A stretch of DNA of 60,149 nt from Paenibacillus koleovorans NBRC 103111 (GCF_004000845.1 NZ_BIMA01000037.1:1-60149); one strand, 5' to 3'. Positions 34,772 to 43,679 are shown, counted from the first letter of the stretch. Numbers and translations: made by a program. The notes: generated from the sequence alone by a model not told the origin.

Positions 34772-35581
34772 ATGTGGAAATACATCGATCATGTCCAAGT
34801 GAGCACCGCCATTCGGGGCCATCAAGGTCAATGGGACATGCCGTATCACTCGCACGTGAGCATCGAAATTTCCACCGTCCTGGACGGTGGGGGCGGGTTT
34901 GCCTGGGGGGCGGACGAAGAGGCGCATGTGCTTGAACCAGGGGACGTCGTGTTGATTCCATCGAGCATCCTGCATCGGTTTTGGACAAAAGGGGCGATTC
35001 GTTTCGCCGTGCTGCACGCGGGCCATTTCAACAAAGAGATGACCGAGCTGTTCCATACGATAGTACCGGAAGACAAACCCCGCATCTTGCATCTGTCGGC
35101 GATGGATCTGGATATGTACGAATCGATGTTCCGCAACTGGCTTCGGGCGGTTTCTCAGCCGCTGCGCGAACGGGAGAAAGTCGTGAACACGTGGATCCGC
35201 TTGTTCCTGCTCACGCTGCTGCAGCAATCCGACGCAAAGACGAAGCCGCTCTCCGTCATGAATGCCGCCGAATACATCCGCACGAATATGAAGCAAGCAT
35301 TGCCTATTCAGGAGCTTGCCCGGTTGTCCGGGCTCTCGGAATCTTCGTTCCGCCGTTTGTTTCACGAAACCTACGGGGTGTCGCCGAAACAATATTTGCA
35401 GCAAGCCCGCCTCACCGAAGCCAAGTTTCTGTTGCGCTCCTCGACCAAGTCGATCCAGTTGATTTCCGAGCAAATCGGCTTTCTCAGCATCCATGCCTTC
35501 AGCTCTTGGTTTCAGAAAATGGAGGGCACGTCGCCGAACGAATGGAGAAAACAGCAGCAAGGCGATCAACTGCCGCTCTGA
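34772..35581 (+). CDS. AraC-family transcriptional regulator
   Basis: 269-residue protein with an N-terminal cupin sensor (HSHVSIEIS...LEPGDVVLIPSSILHRF, about 25-85) and a C-terminal AraC DNA-binding domain with two helix-turn-helix units (ALPIQELARLSGLSESSFRRLF; SIQLISEQIGFLSIHAFSSWF, about 180-262). Such regulators usually activate adjacent carbohydrate genes on binding a sugar. ATG 34772 begins at the cupin; GGGGGGA lies about 10 bases upstream. An in-frame ATG at 34748 is possible. It is divergent from the secreted protein and 149 bases ahead of the dioxygenase-glycosidase cluster, its probable targets. Confidence 0.85.
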   Translation: MWKYIDHVQVSTAIRGHQGQWDMPYHSHVSIEISTVLDGGGGFAWGADEEAHVLEPGDVVLIPSSILHRFWTKGAIRFAVLHAGHFNKEMTELFHTIVPEDKPRILHLSAMDLDMYESMFRNWLRAVSQPLREREKVVNTWIRLFLLTLLQQSDAKTKPLSVMNAAEYIRTNMKQALPIQELARLSGLSESSFRRLFHETYGVSPKQYLQQARLTEAKFLLRSSTKSIQLISEQIGFLSIHAFSSWFQKMEGTSPNEWRKQQQGDQLPL

Positions 35582-35606
35582 CCGCGAGGTCAGGGCTTAT
35601 TTTTTT
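35578..35606 (+). terminator. terminator overlapping the AraC stop codon
   Basis: The stem CTGACC/GGTCAG with loop GCGA begins inside the stop codon (TGA 35579-35581) and is followed by GGCTTATTTTTTT. The regulator is thus terminated from the cluster behind it. Confidence 0.7.
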
Positions 35607-35677
35607 CTTCGAAAGTCGATGACGTTTTCATTAAATGTTTCGGCGCTTAGGATAAATACAAGACTCGATGCGGTGTT

Positions 35678-35683
35678 TATAAT
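35678..35683 (+). promoter_or_regulatory. -10 box upstream of the dioxygenase cluster
   Basis: A perfect TATAAT lies 47 bases before the dioxygenase start. The -35 position (35655-35660, AATACA) is weak, as expected for a promoter needing an activator such as the adjacent AraC protein. Confidence 0.4.
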
Positions 35684-35730
35684 GGGGAACATTACCGGAA
35701 CATCATAGGTAGAAGGATGGGGTGGAACGA

Positions 35731-36615
35731 ATGAACGTCAAAATTTGCGATGTGGAATTCGAAATGGGAGGCCCGTATTTGACAGAGCTGCGCGACTCGG
35801 GCGACATTCGACACGATATGGACGCGCTTAGAGCCCGGATGCAAGAAGACGGCTACGTTCTCATTCGAGGCTTTCACGATCGAGACAAGGTGCTGAAGGC
35901 GAGAGAGCAAATTCTCCAGAAGCTGGAGCGCATGGGAAAATTGCAGCCGAACACGGATTTGACAGAAGCGCTCATTGGCGAAGGACAGCGAGGCGTCATG
36001 TTCGGAGGGACGAACACCGATTTGCCGGCTTATCTCGATGTCGTCAATTCGCCGGACGTGATGAAGTTTTTCGAGCAATTCCTGGACGGCGAGCCGCGGA
36101 CGCTTGATTATAAATGGCTGAGAGCGGTTTCGACCGGCGGGTTTACCGGAGCTCATTACGACATCGTTTATATGGGTCGCGGGACGCCAAACTTGTACAC
36201 CTTATGGACACCATTCGGCGATACCCCGATCGAGATGGGAACGCTTGCGATTTTACTTGGTTCCCAGCATTTTGAGAAAATCCGCCAGACGTACGGCCAA
36301 ATGGATGTGGATCGCGATTCCATCGAAGGCTGGTTTTCGAGAGATCCGCTCGAGCTGGTGCAAAAGTTCGGCGGTAAATGGGCGACCACCCATTTCGAGG
36401 CGGGAGACGCGATATTTTTCGGGATGTTCCTGATGCACTCCTCCACCGAAAATACGACGAACCGGTTCCGCATTAGCTGCGACACCCGGTATCAGCTCGA
36501 TTCCGAGCCGGTAGACGATCGCTGGATCGGCGACAAGCCGAAGGGGCATACGGCGAAAGCCGATCATCAACGCATCAATATGGAAGACGCTCGCAAAAAA
36601 TGGGGACTTGCCTAG
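35731..36615 (+). CDS. phytanoyl-CoA dioxygenase (PhyH) family protein
   Basis: 294-residue Fe(II)/2-oxoglutarate-dependent dioxygenase. The facial triad is visible as HYD in GAHYDIVYMG (about residue 144) and the distal His in LMHSSTENTTNRFRISCD (about 235), with the Arg after it binding 2-oxoglutarate. The substrate is unknown; PhyH proteins hydroxylate very different small molecules. ATG 35731 has AAGGATGGGG 8 bases upstream. It is the first gene of a tightly spaced cluster with an isomerase (18 bases downstream) and a glycosidase, so an oxidised or O-alkylated sugar or cyclitol is a reasonable guess. Confidence 0.82.
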   Translation: MNVKICDVEFEMGGPYLTELRDSGDIRHDMDALRARMQEDGYVLIRGFHDRDKVLKAREQILQKLERMGKLQPNTDLTEALIGEGQRGVMFGGTNTDLPAYLDVVNSPDVMKFFEQFLDGEPRTLDYKWLRAVSTGGFTGAHYDIVYMGRGTPNLYTLWTPFGDTPIEMGTLAILLGSQHFEKIRQTYGQMDVDRDSIEGWFSRDPLELVQKFGGKWATTHFEAGDAIFFGMFLMHSSTENTTNRFRISCDTRYQLDSEPVDDRWIGDKPKGHTAKADHQRINMEDARKKWGLA

Positions 36616-36633
36616 AGGGGAACGAAACAAGAG

Positions 36634-37482
36634 ATGATCCGATTGACATGTATGACCCTTCCTTACTTGAAAATGCCGTTCGAACGGGCGCTTGCGGGTA
36701 TTGCCGATGCCGGATACCGCTACGTCTCCTTCGGCTTGCCGCATGACGGTAAGGATGTACCGGAAGAGCAAAACGCTCGTGCGGCCGATGAGATTGGGGC
36801 GCTGCTGGCCCGCTACCGGCTCGAGCCGGTCATGCTCGTCAGCACGAACCAGATCGGCCCGGGGCAGCCGATCGAACGAGCGCGGCAGCGGTTCGAATTC
36901 GCCAAGACGCTCGGCATCACCGAGCTGCTGTCGCTCGGGACGCTCAGCTACCGCAACTTCCCGCACGATCCGCTGCCCGAGGACGAGCTCAAGCGCAAAA
37001 ACGACGCATTCGTCGGCAAGTTCCGCGAGCTGGCAGGTTTGGCGGAGGAATTCGGCATTTATGTGACGATTAAGCCGCATACGGGCAACACGGCAACGGC
37101 GAAGGAGCTGCTGGAAACGCTGGGAGAGATCGGATCGTCATATGTGCGGGCCAGCTATGATCCCGGCAACGTCCATTTCTATGAAGGGATTGATCCGGCG
37201 GCGGACTTCCCGCTCATTGTCCGGCACACGCACTCGCTCGTAGCCAAAGATCATCGAGGGGCTCGTGCGGAGCGCGACTTCCCGATTCCGGGCGAAGGGG
37301 ACGTCGATTTCGGTTCGATCTTCCGCACGTTGAAGGCGGAGTCGTTCGACGGCTCGGTAGTGGTGGAGCGGATCGACGGAACGGATGTTACGATATCGCC
37401 GGAAGAGACGGACCGACGGATTGCGCAAGCGCGGAACAACATGGTCCGGCTGCTGGAGCAGGCCGGCTGCAACTACGAATAG
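36634..37482 (+). CDS. TIM-barrel sugar isomerase/epimerase family protein
   Basis: 282-residue xylose-isomerase-like TIM-barrel (AP endonuclease family 2), the fold of IolE, IolI and hydroxypyruvate isomerases. Metal-ligand positions are recognisable: the Glu in the second half is replaced by KPHTGN (about 149), followed by YDPGNVHFYEG, VAKDHRG and GEGDVDF near 228, with a final VVERIDG. It presumably isomerises or dehydrates a keto-sugar or inosose made by the cluster. The start ATG follows AGAGGGGAAC. It lies 18 bases after the dioxygenase and 15 bases before the glycosidase. Confidence 0.82.
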   Translation: MIRLTCMTLPYLKMPFERALAGIADAGYRYVSFGLPHDGKDVPEEQNARAADEIGALLARYRLEPVMLVSTNQIGPGQPIERARQRFEFAKTLGITELLSLGTLSYRNFPHDPLPEDELKRKNDAFVGKFRELAGLAEEFGIYVTIKPHTGNTATAKELLETLGEIGSSYVRASYDPGNVHFYEGIDPAADFPLIVRHTHSLVAKDHRGARAERDFPIPGEGDVDFGSIFRTLKAESFDGSVVVERIDGTDVTISPEETDRRIAQARNNMVRLLEQAGCNYE

Positions 37483-37497
37483 AGAGTGGAGTGTCTC

Positions 37498-39681
37498 ATG
37501 CAACCTTCGGAATTTGAATTTGGCGGCTGTTATGCCCGTTTCGAACGGCTGCAGCTCGTGATCGGCAACACCCGCATCGAGCGCGGCTGGGACTTGTCCT
37601 ACGGCGTCCCTATCACCCTCTCGCTTCTGAACAAGACGGACGGAACCGAATGGATAGACGCCGATCCTGGGCGGCGGGCTCGCGCTTGCGGCTTGCCGTT
37701 GTGGAACTCCCTGGAGGAGGTCGACTCCATCCGCGTCTCGTTCGATACGGACGACGATTTGGGCATCGGCGCTGAACATTTGCGTACGACCGTCTTGCTT
37801 AATTGGGGCGACCGCGAGATGAAGCTGGAGTTTGCTGTGTACCCGGACAAACCGTGGATTCGTCAGCGGATCTGGGTGCGGGAAGCGACTGGAGATGGGG
37901 ATTTTTCCTCTTCCCTCGAGGCGTCCGGAGAGATTGCGATCGTGAACGCCGTGCCGCTGACGGCAACGTCGGCCGTAGTTGGGCCGGGCATGCAGCTGGA
38001 CGACAATGCGAAAACGGCAGTCGGCGCGGCGGCTGCCGGAGACGCCGACAATTGCCTCGATGCGCTGCCGATCGGCGAGCTTCACGCGCGTTGGGAGGCG
38101 GTCGAGCTTCGCGACGTGACCGATACGAACAACAACCTGGTCAGCTTCGAGCAGGGGATGCTGTACACGAACGAGAAGCGTAAAATCCGCGGCAATCTCA
38201 TGAAGCTGGAGCGGACGCTCGAGCGGACGGGACTGTGGGTCGTGAAGGAAGGGCCGACGCCGTACGGCCACTTGCATTATCCGGGAGGCGACTTCGAGTT
38301 CACCGGCCGGGTGCTGAGGGTGATCGGCTGCGGCATCGCGGCGAGCGATCTGCGGAACGGCGAGTGGATCCCGGCCTACGGCTCTTCTGTCGGTGTCTGG
38401 ACTGGCGGCGAGCTGGAGAGCTGGCTGGCGCTTGACGATCTGCACCGGGCGATCCGGTGCTTTCAGCCGGCGCGGGATTATTTCCTCATGTGCAACAACT
38501 GGGGCGACAGGTCCAAGGACGGGCGAGTGAGCGAGAAGTTCATTCAGACCGAGCTTGAGCGGGCGGCTGAGCTAGGCATTACCAATTATCAGATCGATGA
38601 CGGCTGGCAGCATGGCAATACGACGAATTCGGTCAACCCGGCCGGCGGGCGATGGAGCGATTATTATGCCGATGGGGACGGCTTCTGGAACGTCCATCCC
38701 GAACGGTTTCCTAACGGCTTTGAGCCTCTGAAGCATACGGTGGAGCGAAACGGACTGCGGCTGGCGCTCTGGTTCTCTCCGGATTCGGCTAACGATTTCG
38801 CCAATTGGGACAAGGATGTGGAGAGGCTGCTGGAGCTGCATCGGGACTACGGCGTTTGCTATTTCAAGCTGGACGGCATTAAGATTAAGTCCAAATACGG
38901 CGAGACGAATCTAGTGCGTATGATGCAGCGGGTTGTTCGTGAGTCCGGCGGCCGTGTTTATTTTAACGTCGATGCGACCAACCAAGTGAGGCTTGGCTAT
39001 TACGGACGCAACCAATACGGAGGGCTGTTCGTCGAAAACCGCTATACGGATTTCCGAAGTTATTACCCGCATTGGACATTAAGGAATTTATGGTTGTTAT
39101 CCAAATATGTGCCGGCTCAGAAGCTGCAGATGGAGTTTCTGAACGTAGACCGCAACCGGCATGTATATGGTGAAAATGATCCGTTGTCTCCCTATAAGAG
39201 CGGAATCGCCTATGCGTTCGCGGTCACGATGTTCACGAATCCGCTTGTCTGGATGGAGCTGACCGGGCTTAGCGCCGACAATCGCGTGATCTTGAAGCGG
39301 ATGCTGGATGTGTACAACCTGCACCTGGCTTCCGTACTGGACGGAAGGGTGCTGCCGATCGGGGATACGCCGGACGGAGCGCAATGGACCGGCTTGCAAT
39401 CGGTGAAGCGAGGCGGGGAAGGATATTTGCTCGTCATTCGCGAGCGACATTCGTTGCCTTCGAAGCGGATGCCGATATGGGGACTGGAGGCGGACGGCTC
39501 GGTAGGAGAACGCTCCATTCAACTGACGCCATTGCTGACTATGGAGAGCAGGAATGAAGTAATCGCGAACGGCGGAGGGTTTGAGCTTGCTATAGATGAG
39601 GATGGACGGGTTCGGTTTGAACTGGCCGCTCCTTTCTCCTTCGGGTTTTATCACTATCGGGTTCGATCGTCGAAAGGATGA
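37498..39681 (+). CDS. GH36-like alpha-galactosidase family protein
   Basis: 727-residue intracellular glycosidase-like protein with the melibiase/GH36 plan. An N-terminal beta-sandwich (1-320) is followed by a (beta/alpha)8 catalytic domain with QIDDGWQ (about 370) and the presumed nucleophile Asp in CYFKLDGIK (Asp459); VDATNQVRLGYYG (about 495) lies where the acid/base is expected. A C-terminal beta-domain ends in FYHYRV. No signal peptide. Specificity cannot be assigned: the sequence is not a textbook alpha-galactosidase, and raffinose-synthase-type transfer is also possible. ATG 37498 follows GTGGAG; a GTG at 37486 is an alternative. It is coupled to the next gene. Confidence 0.78.
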   Translation: MQPSEFEFGGCYARFERLQLVIGNTRIERGWDLSYGVPITLSLLNKTDGTEWIDADPGRRARACGLPLWNSLEEVDSIRVSFDTDDDLGIGAEHLRTTVLLNWGDREMKLEFAVYPDKPWIRQRIWVREATGDGDFSSSLEASGEIAIVNAVPLTATSAVVGPGMQLDDNAKTAVGAAAAGDADNCLDALPIGELHARWEAVELRDVTDTNNNLVSFEQGMLYTNEKRKIRGNLMKLERTLERTGLWVVKEGPTPYGHLHYPGGDFEFTGRVLRVIGCGIAASDLRNGEWIPAYGSSVGVWTGGELESWLALDDLHRAIRCFQPARDYFLMCNNWGDRSKDGRVSEKFIQTELERAAELGITNYQIDDGWQHGNTTNSVNPAGGRWSDYYADGDGFWNVHPERFPNGFEPLKHTVERNGLRLALWFSPDSANDFANWDKDVERLLELHRDYGVCYFKLDGIKIKSKYGETNLVRMMQRVVRESGGRVYFNVDATNQVRLGYYGRNQYGGLFVENRYTDFRSYYPHWTLRNLWLLSKYVPAQKLQMEFLNVDRNRHVYGENDPLSPYKSGIAYAFAVTMFTNPLVWMELTGLSADNRVILKRMLDVYNLHLASVLDGRVLPIGDTPDGAQWTGLQSVKRGGEGYLLVIRERHSLPSKRMPIWGLEADGSVGERSIQLTPLLTMESRNEVIANGGGFELAIDEDGRVRFELAAPFSFGFYHYRVRSSKG

Positions 39682-39689
39682 AGACTAAC

Positions 39690-41420
39690 ATGAGTGCGAG
39701 CAGAATGGCGGAAGTAGCAGTATTACTGGACCGGGAGGCGGCTATAGCGCGTTGGGCCCGTGGCGAGAACGTATTTGAACGTTTCGTCGTAGAAGTGCTG
39801 GAGCATGCCGGCATTCCGTTCCGTGTCGTAGAATGTATGCAGCAGCTGATCGGCTTGGATGATAATGCTGTGAGGCCGGACGTCTTGATTGCGGCGCTGG
39901 AGCCTGAGGCAGGCAGCGAAAATCACGAAGCGATGTGGAAGTTCGCGGAAGAAGGCGGGATGCTGATTTCATTCGCCGGATTGGACGCCTTCGCTCCAAG
40001 GCTCGGCTGTGTGGTAGCCGGCGGATTCGGACCGGGGTATGCACGGTTAACGGAGTCGCTTGGCGATCCGCGTCCGTTACGCTTCCTGCTCGCCGATGTT
40101 TGGCGTGCTAGCGGTACGGTGCCGGTCGAAGAGCAGGGGGCGCTGCTGGCAGGCTCTCCGAACGGCGAGCCGATCGGAGCGGCGCTGCAACGCTTCGCCG
40201 TCGGGCGTGGCTCGATTCATCGCTGGGCGGTGGATCTCCCCGGCACATGGGTTGGCCTGCAGCAAGGCACGCAGCCGGTTACCAAGGATGGCGTTCCGGC
40301 ACCGGACGGCACGGCGGCGATCGACGACAAGATGCTGAAGGCGGATGACGGCTTTGAGCTCGATTGGGTGCACGACCGTGTGCAGACCGACACTGGGTTC
40401 AACTATTTCCCGCATCCGTATTCCGATCTATGGAAGGAAGCGTTTATCGGGCAATTGCTGTCCGTTACGCTCGAAGCGGGAGTGCCGTTGCCGTTCGTCG
40501 GGTATTGGCCTGATGGGGTCGAGCAGGTGGCGCTCATCTCCCACGACAGCGACCGCAATGAAGACGAGACGGCGATTACGACTCTTCGGGTGCTGAAGGA
40601 ATGTGATATCCGCAGTACATGGTGCATGCTCGAGCCGGGTTTCCACCCGTCTATCTATGAGCAAGTCGTGGCAGACGGCCATGAGCTGGCTTTCCATTAT
40701 AACGGGATGGCCGAGCAGAAGGGCGGCTGGAGCGAAGCCGAGTTCGACCGCCAATTCGCCTGGCTGCAAGAAGCGACAGGCATTCGGAAATTCGCCTCCA
40801 ACAAAAACCATTACACCCGAGTGGAGGGCTGGGGCGAATATTTCCGCTGGTGCGAGAAACACGGCATCGAGACGGATCAGACCCGTGGCGCCAGCAAACG
40901 CGGCAACATCGGGTATTTGTTCGGCACCTGCCATCCTTATTTCCCGATCGCTTGGGCGGATGAGCAGAACCGCTCCTACGACGTGCTGGAGAACGGGTTT
41001 CTGACGCAAGACCTGGATCACGAGCGGCTGGCGGACAGCAGCGTGCTGATGCCCTTCCTCGAACATGCAAAGCGGGTGCAAGGCGTCGCTCACTTCCTGT
41101 TCCATCAGTTCCATATCCACAATCAGCCTCGAGTGACGGATGCACTGCGCAAAGTCGTTCGGGTGGCGCATGAGGAAGGCTTCACGTTCATGACGGGTCA
41201 GGAAATCAATGATTGGGAGCGGGCTCGCAGGCATCTTCGGGTTGAGCGGCTTGATGAACAGGGTGGGGCAATCGTGTCATCGTCGCTGGCGGATGCTGCT
41301 TCACGGGCCGGTCAAGCGGTCGTATGGATCCCGCGAACACTGGGTGGAGAAGCGGGTGTCGATGAAGGGGTCGCGATGAAGTTCGGGGTCCGTTGCGTAA
41401 AGCAAGTGGCGGCGTTTTAG
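39690..41420 (+). CDS. cytoplasmic GATase-like/NodB-like deacetylase fusion
   Basis: 576-residue protein with no signal peptide. The N-terminal ~230 residues look like a class-I glutamine-amidotransferase-like Rossmann domain (FVVEVLEHAGIPFRVVE; EEGGMLISFAGLDAF). The C-terminal half has polysaccharide-deacetylase (NodB) features: SHDSDRNEDETAI with the catalytic/metal Asp, then HELAFHYN with the metal His residues, and GTCHPYFPI plus HFLFHQFHIH later. Secreted NodB enzymes are common; an intracellular fusion in a glycosidase cluster is unusual. ATG 39690 fits the AAAGGA site at 11 bases; an ATG at 39678 overlapping the glycosidase stop is possible. Its substrate is likely an acetylated or cyclic intermediate of the same pathway, which is inference. 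Confidence 0.68.
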   Translation: MSASRMAEVAVLLDREAAIARWARGENVFERFVVEVLEHAGIPFRVVECMQQLIGLDDNAVRPDVLIAALEPEAGSENHEAMWKFAEEGGMLISFAGLDAFAPRLGCVVAGGFGPGYARLTESLGDPRPLRFLLADVWRASGTVPVEEQGALLAGSPNGEPIGAALQRFAVGRGSIHRWAVDLPGTWVGLQQGTQPVTKDGVPAPDGTAAIDDKMLKADDGFELDWVHDRVQTDTGFNYFPHPYSDLWKEAFIGQLLSVTLEAGVPLPFVGYWPDGVEQVALISHDSDRNEDETAITTLRVLKECDIRSTWCMLEPGFHPSIYEQVVADGHELAFHYNGMAEQKGGWSEAEFDRQFAWLQEATGIRKFASNKNHYTRVEGWGEYFRWCEKHGIETDQTRGASKRGNIGYLFGTCHPYFPIAWADEQNRSYDVLENGFLTQDLDHERLADSSVLMPFLEHAKRVQGVAHFLFHQFHIHNQPRVTDALRKVVRVAHEEGFTFMTGQEINDWERARRHLRVERLDEQGGAIVSSSLADAASRAGQAVVWIPRTLGGEAGVDEGVAMKFGVRCVKQVAAF

Positions 41421-41444
41421 TTTGATTCGGCAGGTTACATGAGA

Positions 41445-41481
41445 AGTCAGGCGCGATGCATTTCGCGCTTGGCTTTTTTTA
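41445..41481 (+). terminator. terminator of the catabolic cluster
   Basis: The 12-base stem AGTCAGGCGCGA/TCGCGCTTGGCT (two wobble pairs) with loop TGCATT is followed by a run of T residues. Confidence 0.75.
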
Positions 41482-41517
41482 AGTTTGGGGTATGATGGAA
41501 GGGGAGTTGATGGTACT

Positions 41518-41997
41518 ATGGATAGACGGATTTCTGTAGTGATTAAGCGCATTCTGCCTGTAGATCGACCGGACTGGAGCCGACTTGTGGAGGAGAGTTT
41601 GCATGAGCATTACCGTCATATCGAGCGGATGGCTGAGGAGTTTACGACCGGCGCCAATCGGTTCGATCGGTTGGGAGAAGCTTTGTTCGGTGCCTATCGG
41701 GATGGGCAACTTGTCGGGATCGGCGGCTTGAACCGCGATCCCTATGGGGAAGCGCAAAATTCCGTCGGCCGGGTGCGTCGAGTGTATGTTTCGCCTAGCT
41801 GTCGGGGGACGGGCATCGCGCTGTTGCTGATGGAGACTATCATCCGTGAGGCGCGGCTGCATTTTCAGGTACTGACTTTGCGGACGGACAATCCGATCGC
41901 CGAGCGGCTTTACCGGAAGCTAGGGTTTGTGGTGACGGATGCATATCTATCGTCGACGCATGTTTTGACGTTGGACGACGTTGCGGTCGAAGAATAG
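41518..41997 (+). CDS. GNAT-family N-acetyltransferase
   Basis: 159-residue GNAT protein. The acetyl-CoA-binding motif A is seen as RVRRVYVSPSCRGTGIALLL (about 88-107; Q/RxxGxG/A replaced by RGTGIA), with a following VLTLRTDNPIAERLYRKLGF motif typical of motif B. The acceptor is unknown. ATG 41518 follows AAGGGGAG; the frame is open upstream to 41485. TTGGCT at 41469 and TATGAT at 41491 may form its promoter, overlapping the upstream terminator tail. Confidence 0.8.
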   Translation: MDRRISVVIKRILPVDRPDWSRLVEESLHEHYRHIERMAEEFTTGANRFDRLGEALFGAYRDGQLVGIGGLNRDPYGEAQNSVGRVRRVYVSPSCRGTGIALLLMETIIREARLHFQVLTLRTDNPIAERLYRKLGFVVTDAYLSSTHVLTLDDVAVEE

Positions 41998-42062
41998 CGA
42001 TATGGCATCAACTTAGTTGGCGAATAGTGGTCATTTCACATAGAGAGAGGACGAAACAGGCT

Positions 42063-42818
42063 ATGAAATTCAGACCTTGCATCGACTTGCATCAGGGCAA
42101 AGTGAAACAGATTGTCGGCGAGACGCTGCAAGCGGATCCTCGTGCGGTTGTGGAGAACTTCGTCTCCGAGTATGACTCCGCGTATTATGCGGGTTTGTTC
42201 CGCGAAGACAAGCTGACCGGCGGGCATGTGATCATGCTGGGCGGCGGCAATGAGGAAGCGGCGGTGCGCGCGCTCCAGGCCTATAGGAGCGGCTTGCAGA
42301 TCGGCGGCGGCATAACGGCGGATAATGCGGCGTATTACTTGGAGCAAGGCGCGTCGCATGTAATCGTGACCTCATACATTTTCCGTGACGGACGATTGGA
42401 CTGGGAACGGCTGGAGTCTGTGGCAGGCGTCACGGGCAAGGACAAGCTCGTCATCGACCTAAGCTGTAAAATGAAGGACGGTCGCTGGTACGTCGTCACG
42501 AACCAATGGACCCAGTTCAGCGACTTCGAGCTGACGCCGGCCAATCTGCGTGAGCTGGAAGGCTACTGCGACGAATACCTCATCCACGCGGTCGACGTCG
42601 AAGGCAAACGAACCGGAATCCTCGAGCCGCTCGTCGAGCTGCTGGCGGAGAGCGTGACGATCCCAACGACTTACGCAGGCGGTGCCCGCTCGCTCGAGGA
42701 TCTCGACCGCTTCGAGGCGCTCTGCGGCGGGAAGCTGGACATTACGATCGGCAGCGCGCTCGACATCTTCGGCGGCAAGCTGCCTTACAAGCATGTGGTG
42801 GAGCGCTGCGGACAATGA
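42063..42818 (+). CDS. HisA of the eukaryotic HIS6 type
   Basis: 251-residue ProFAR isomerase-like TIM barrel: the fourth step of histidine synthesis, opening the ribose of ProFAR. The catalytic Asp8 in CIDLHQGKVKQIVG and the second Asp in LIHAVDVEG are present. The sequence follows yeast HIS6 rather than bacterial HisA: SYYAGL-like YDSAYYAGLFRED, IDLSCKMKDGRWYVVTNQW, and GGKLDITIGSALDIFGG are hallmarks of the eukaryotic-type family. No other his gene is nearby, so it may be a second isomerase or the only one displaced from the operon. ATG 42063 follows GAGAGAGGA. Confidence 0.85.
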   Translation: MKFRPCIDLHQGKVKQIVGETLQADPRAVVENFVSEYDSAYYAGLFREDKLTGGHVIMLGGGNEEAAVRALQAYRSGLQIGGGITADNAAYYLEQGASHVIVTSYIFRDGRLDWERLESVAGVTGKDKLVIDLSCKMKDGRWYVVTNQWTQFSDFELTPANLRELEGYCDEYLIHAVDVEGKRTGILEPLVELLAESVTIPTTYAGGARSLEDLDRFEALCGGKLDITIGSALDIFGGKLPYKHVVERCGQ

Positions 42819-42854
42819 GCGGCAACTCTGGCGCAGGACAAGGAGAAGCCGATC

Positions 42855-43670
42855 ATGCGCTATACTCATTTTCATCTTAAAAGCCCGCTGAAGGCGGAAA
42901 CCGAGGATGCCTTCGCCATCCAACCCGCCACAGGAATATACGCCGTGTTGGACGGCGTCACTCCGCTGCATGACTATCGTGATGCTGAGGGGCATAACGG
43001 GGCTCATATAGCGGCACAATTGTTCAAAAGCAAACTTGAACGGCCGGATGTCGACCCCGCAATGCCGCTGACCGATCTAGTGAACGCAGCCAATCGCGAC
43101 TTGCGGCAGCTTATGCTGAAAGCGGGTGTCGATCTAACGGTTTTGCACGAGCTTTGGTCGACTTGCGTGGCGGCCGTTCGCGTCCGGGAAACGGAGGCGA
43201 TGGTAGATTTTGCGCAATTGGGTGATTCTATGATCGTGGCCGTATACCGGGATGGCACCTTCAAGTCGCTCACCGAGAATCGGGTGCAAGGCGTCACTTC
43301 TCGATCGGCTGCTTACAGAGAAGCGGCGAGACGCGATGGAGCCGACTTGCCGGATGAAGCTTATTTCGACATCCCGAAGCATCGGTATGCCTACAACCGG
43401 ACATTGGCGAACCGGCCGGAAGGCTACGGCGTCGCCAACGGCATGCCGGACATCGGTGTTCATCTGCAACACGGCACGATTCCGTTGGATGGACTATCCA
43501 GCCTCCTCCTGTTCACCGACGGTTTTTTCCATCCGGATTATGAGCTTGAGAAGGCTGCGCCTCGTATGATCGAGCTTGGTTTCGAAGCTTACGTGGATGA
43601 AGTGGTAGCGGCGGAGAAAAGCAAACAAGCGCAGCCGGACGATCGGACGGCGATACGACTTACGTTTTGA
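42855..43670 (+). CDS. PP2C-family protein phosphatase
   Basis: 271-residue metal-dependent Ser/Thr phosphatase-like protein. The PP2C metal and phosphate motifs can be followed in order: ETEDAF (Asp18), VLDGVT (Asp33), FAQLGDS, LLLFTDGFF and PDDRTAI (Asp262/Asp263). No membrane or sensor domain is attached. The N-terminal Arg used for phosphate binding in classic PP2C is not obvious, so activity is likely but unproven. AAGGAG precedes the ATG. It lies 36 bases after the hisA-like gene and 9 bases before an unknown gene, so the three probably form one transcript. Confidence 0.82.
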   Translation: MRYTHFHLKSPLKAETEDAFAIQPATGIYAVLDGVTPLHDYRDAEGHNGAHIAAQLFKSKLERPDVDPAMPLTDLVNAANRDLRQLMLKAGVDLTVLHELWSTCVAAVRVRETEAMVDFAQLGDSMIVAVYRDGTFKSLTENRVQGVTSRSAAYREAARRDGADLPDEAYFDIPKHRYAYNRTLANRPEGYGVANGMPDIGVHLQHGTIPLDGLSSLLLFTDGFFHPDYELEKAAPRMIELGFEAYVDEVVAAEKSKQAQPDDRTAIRLTF

Positions 43671-43679
43671 GGAGCCCTT

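Noticed and set aside
37138-38445. 435-codon minus-strand frame opposite the isomerase and GH36 genes
   Set aside because: Antisense to conserved coding sequence and without recognisable domains.
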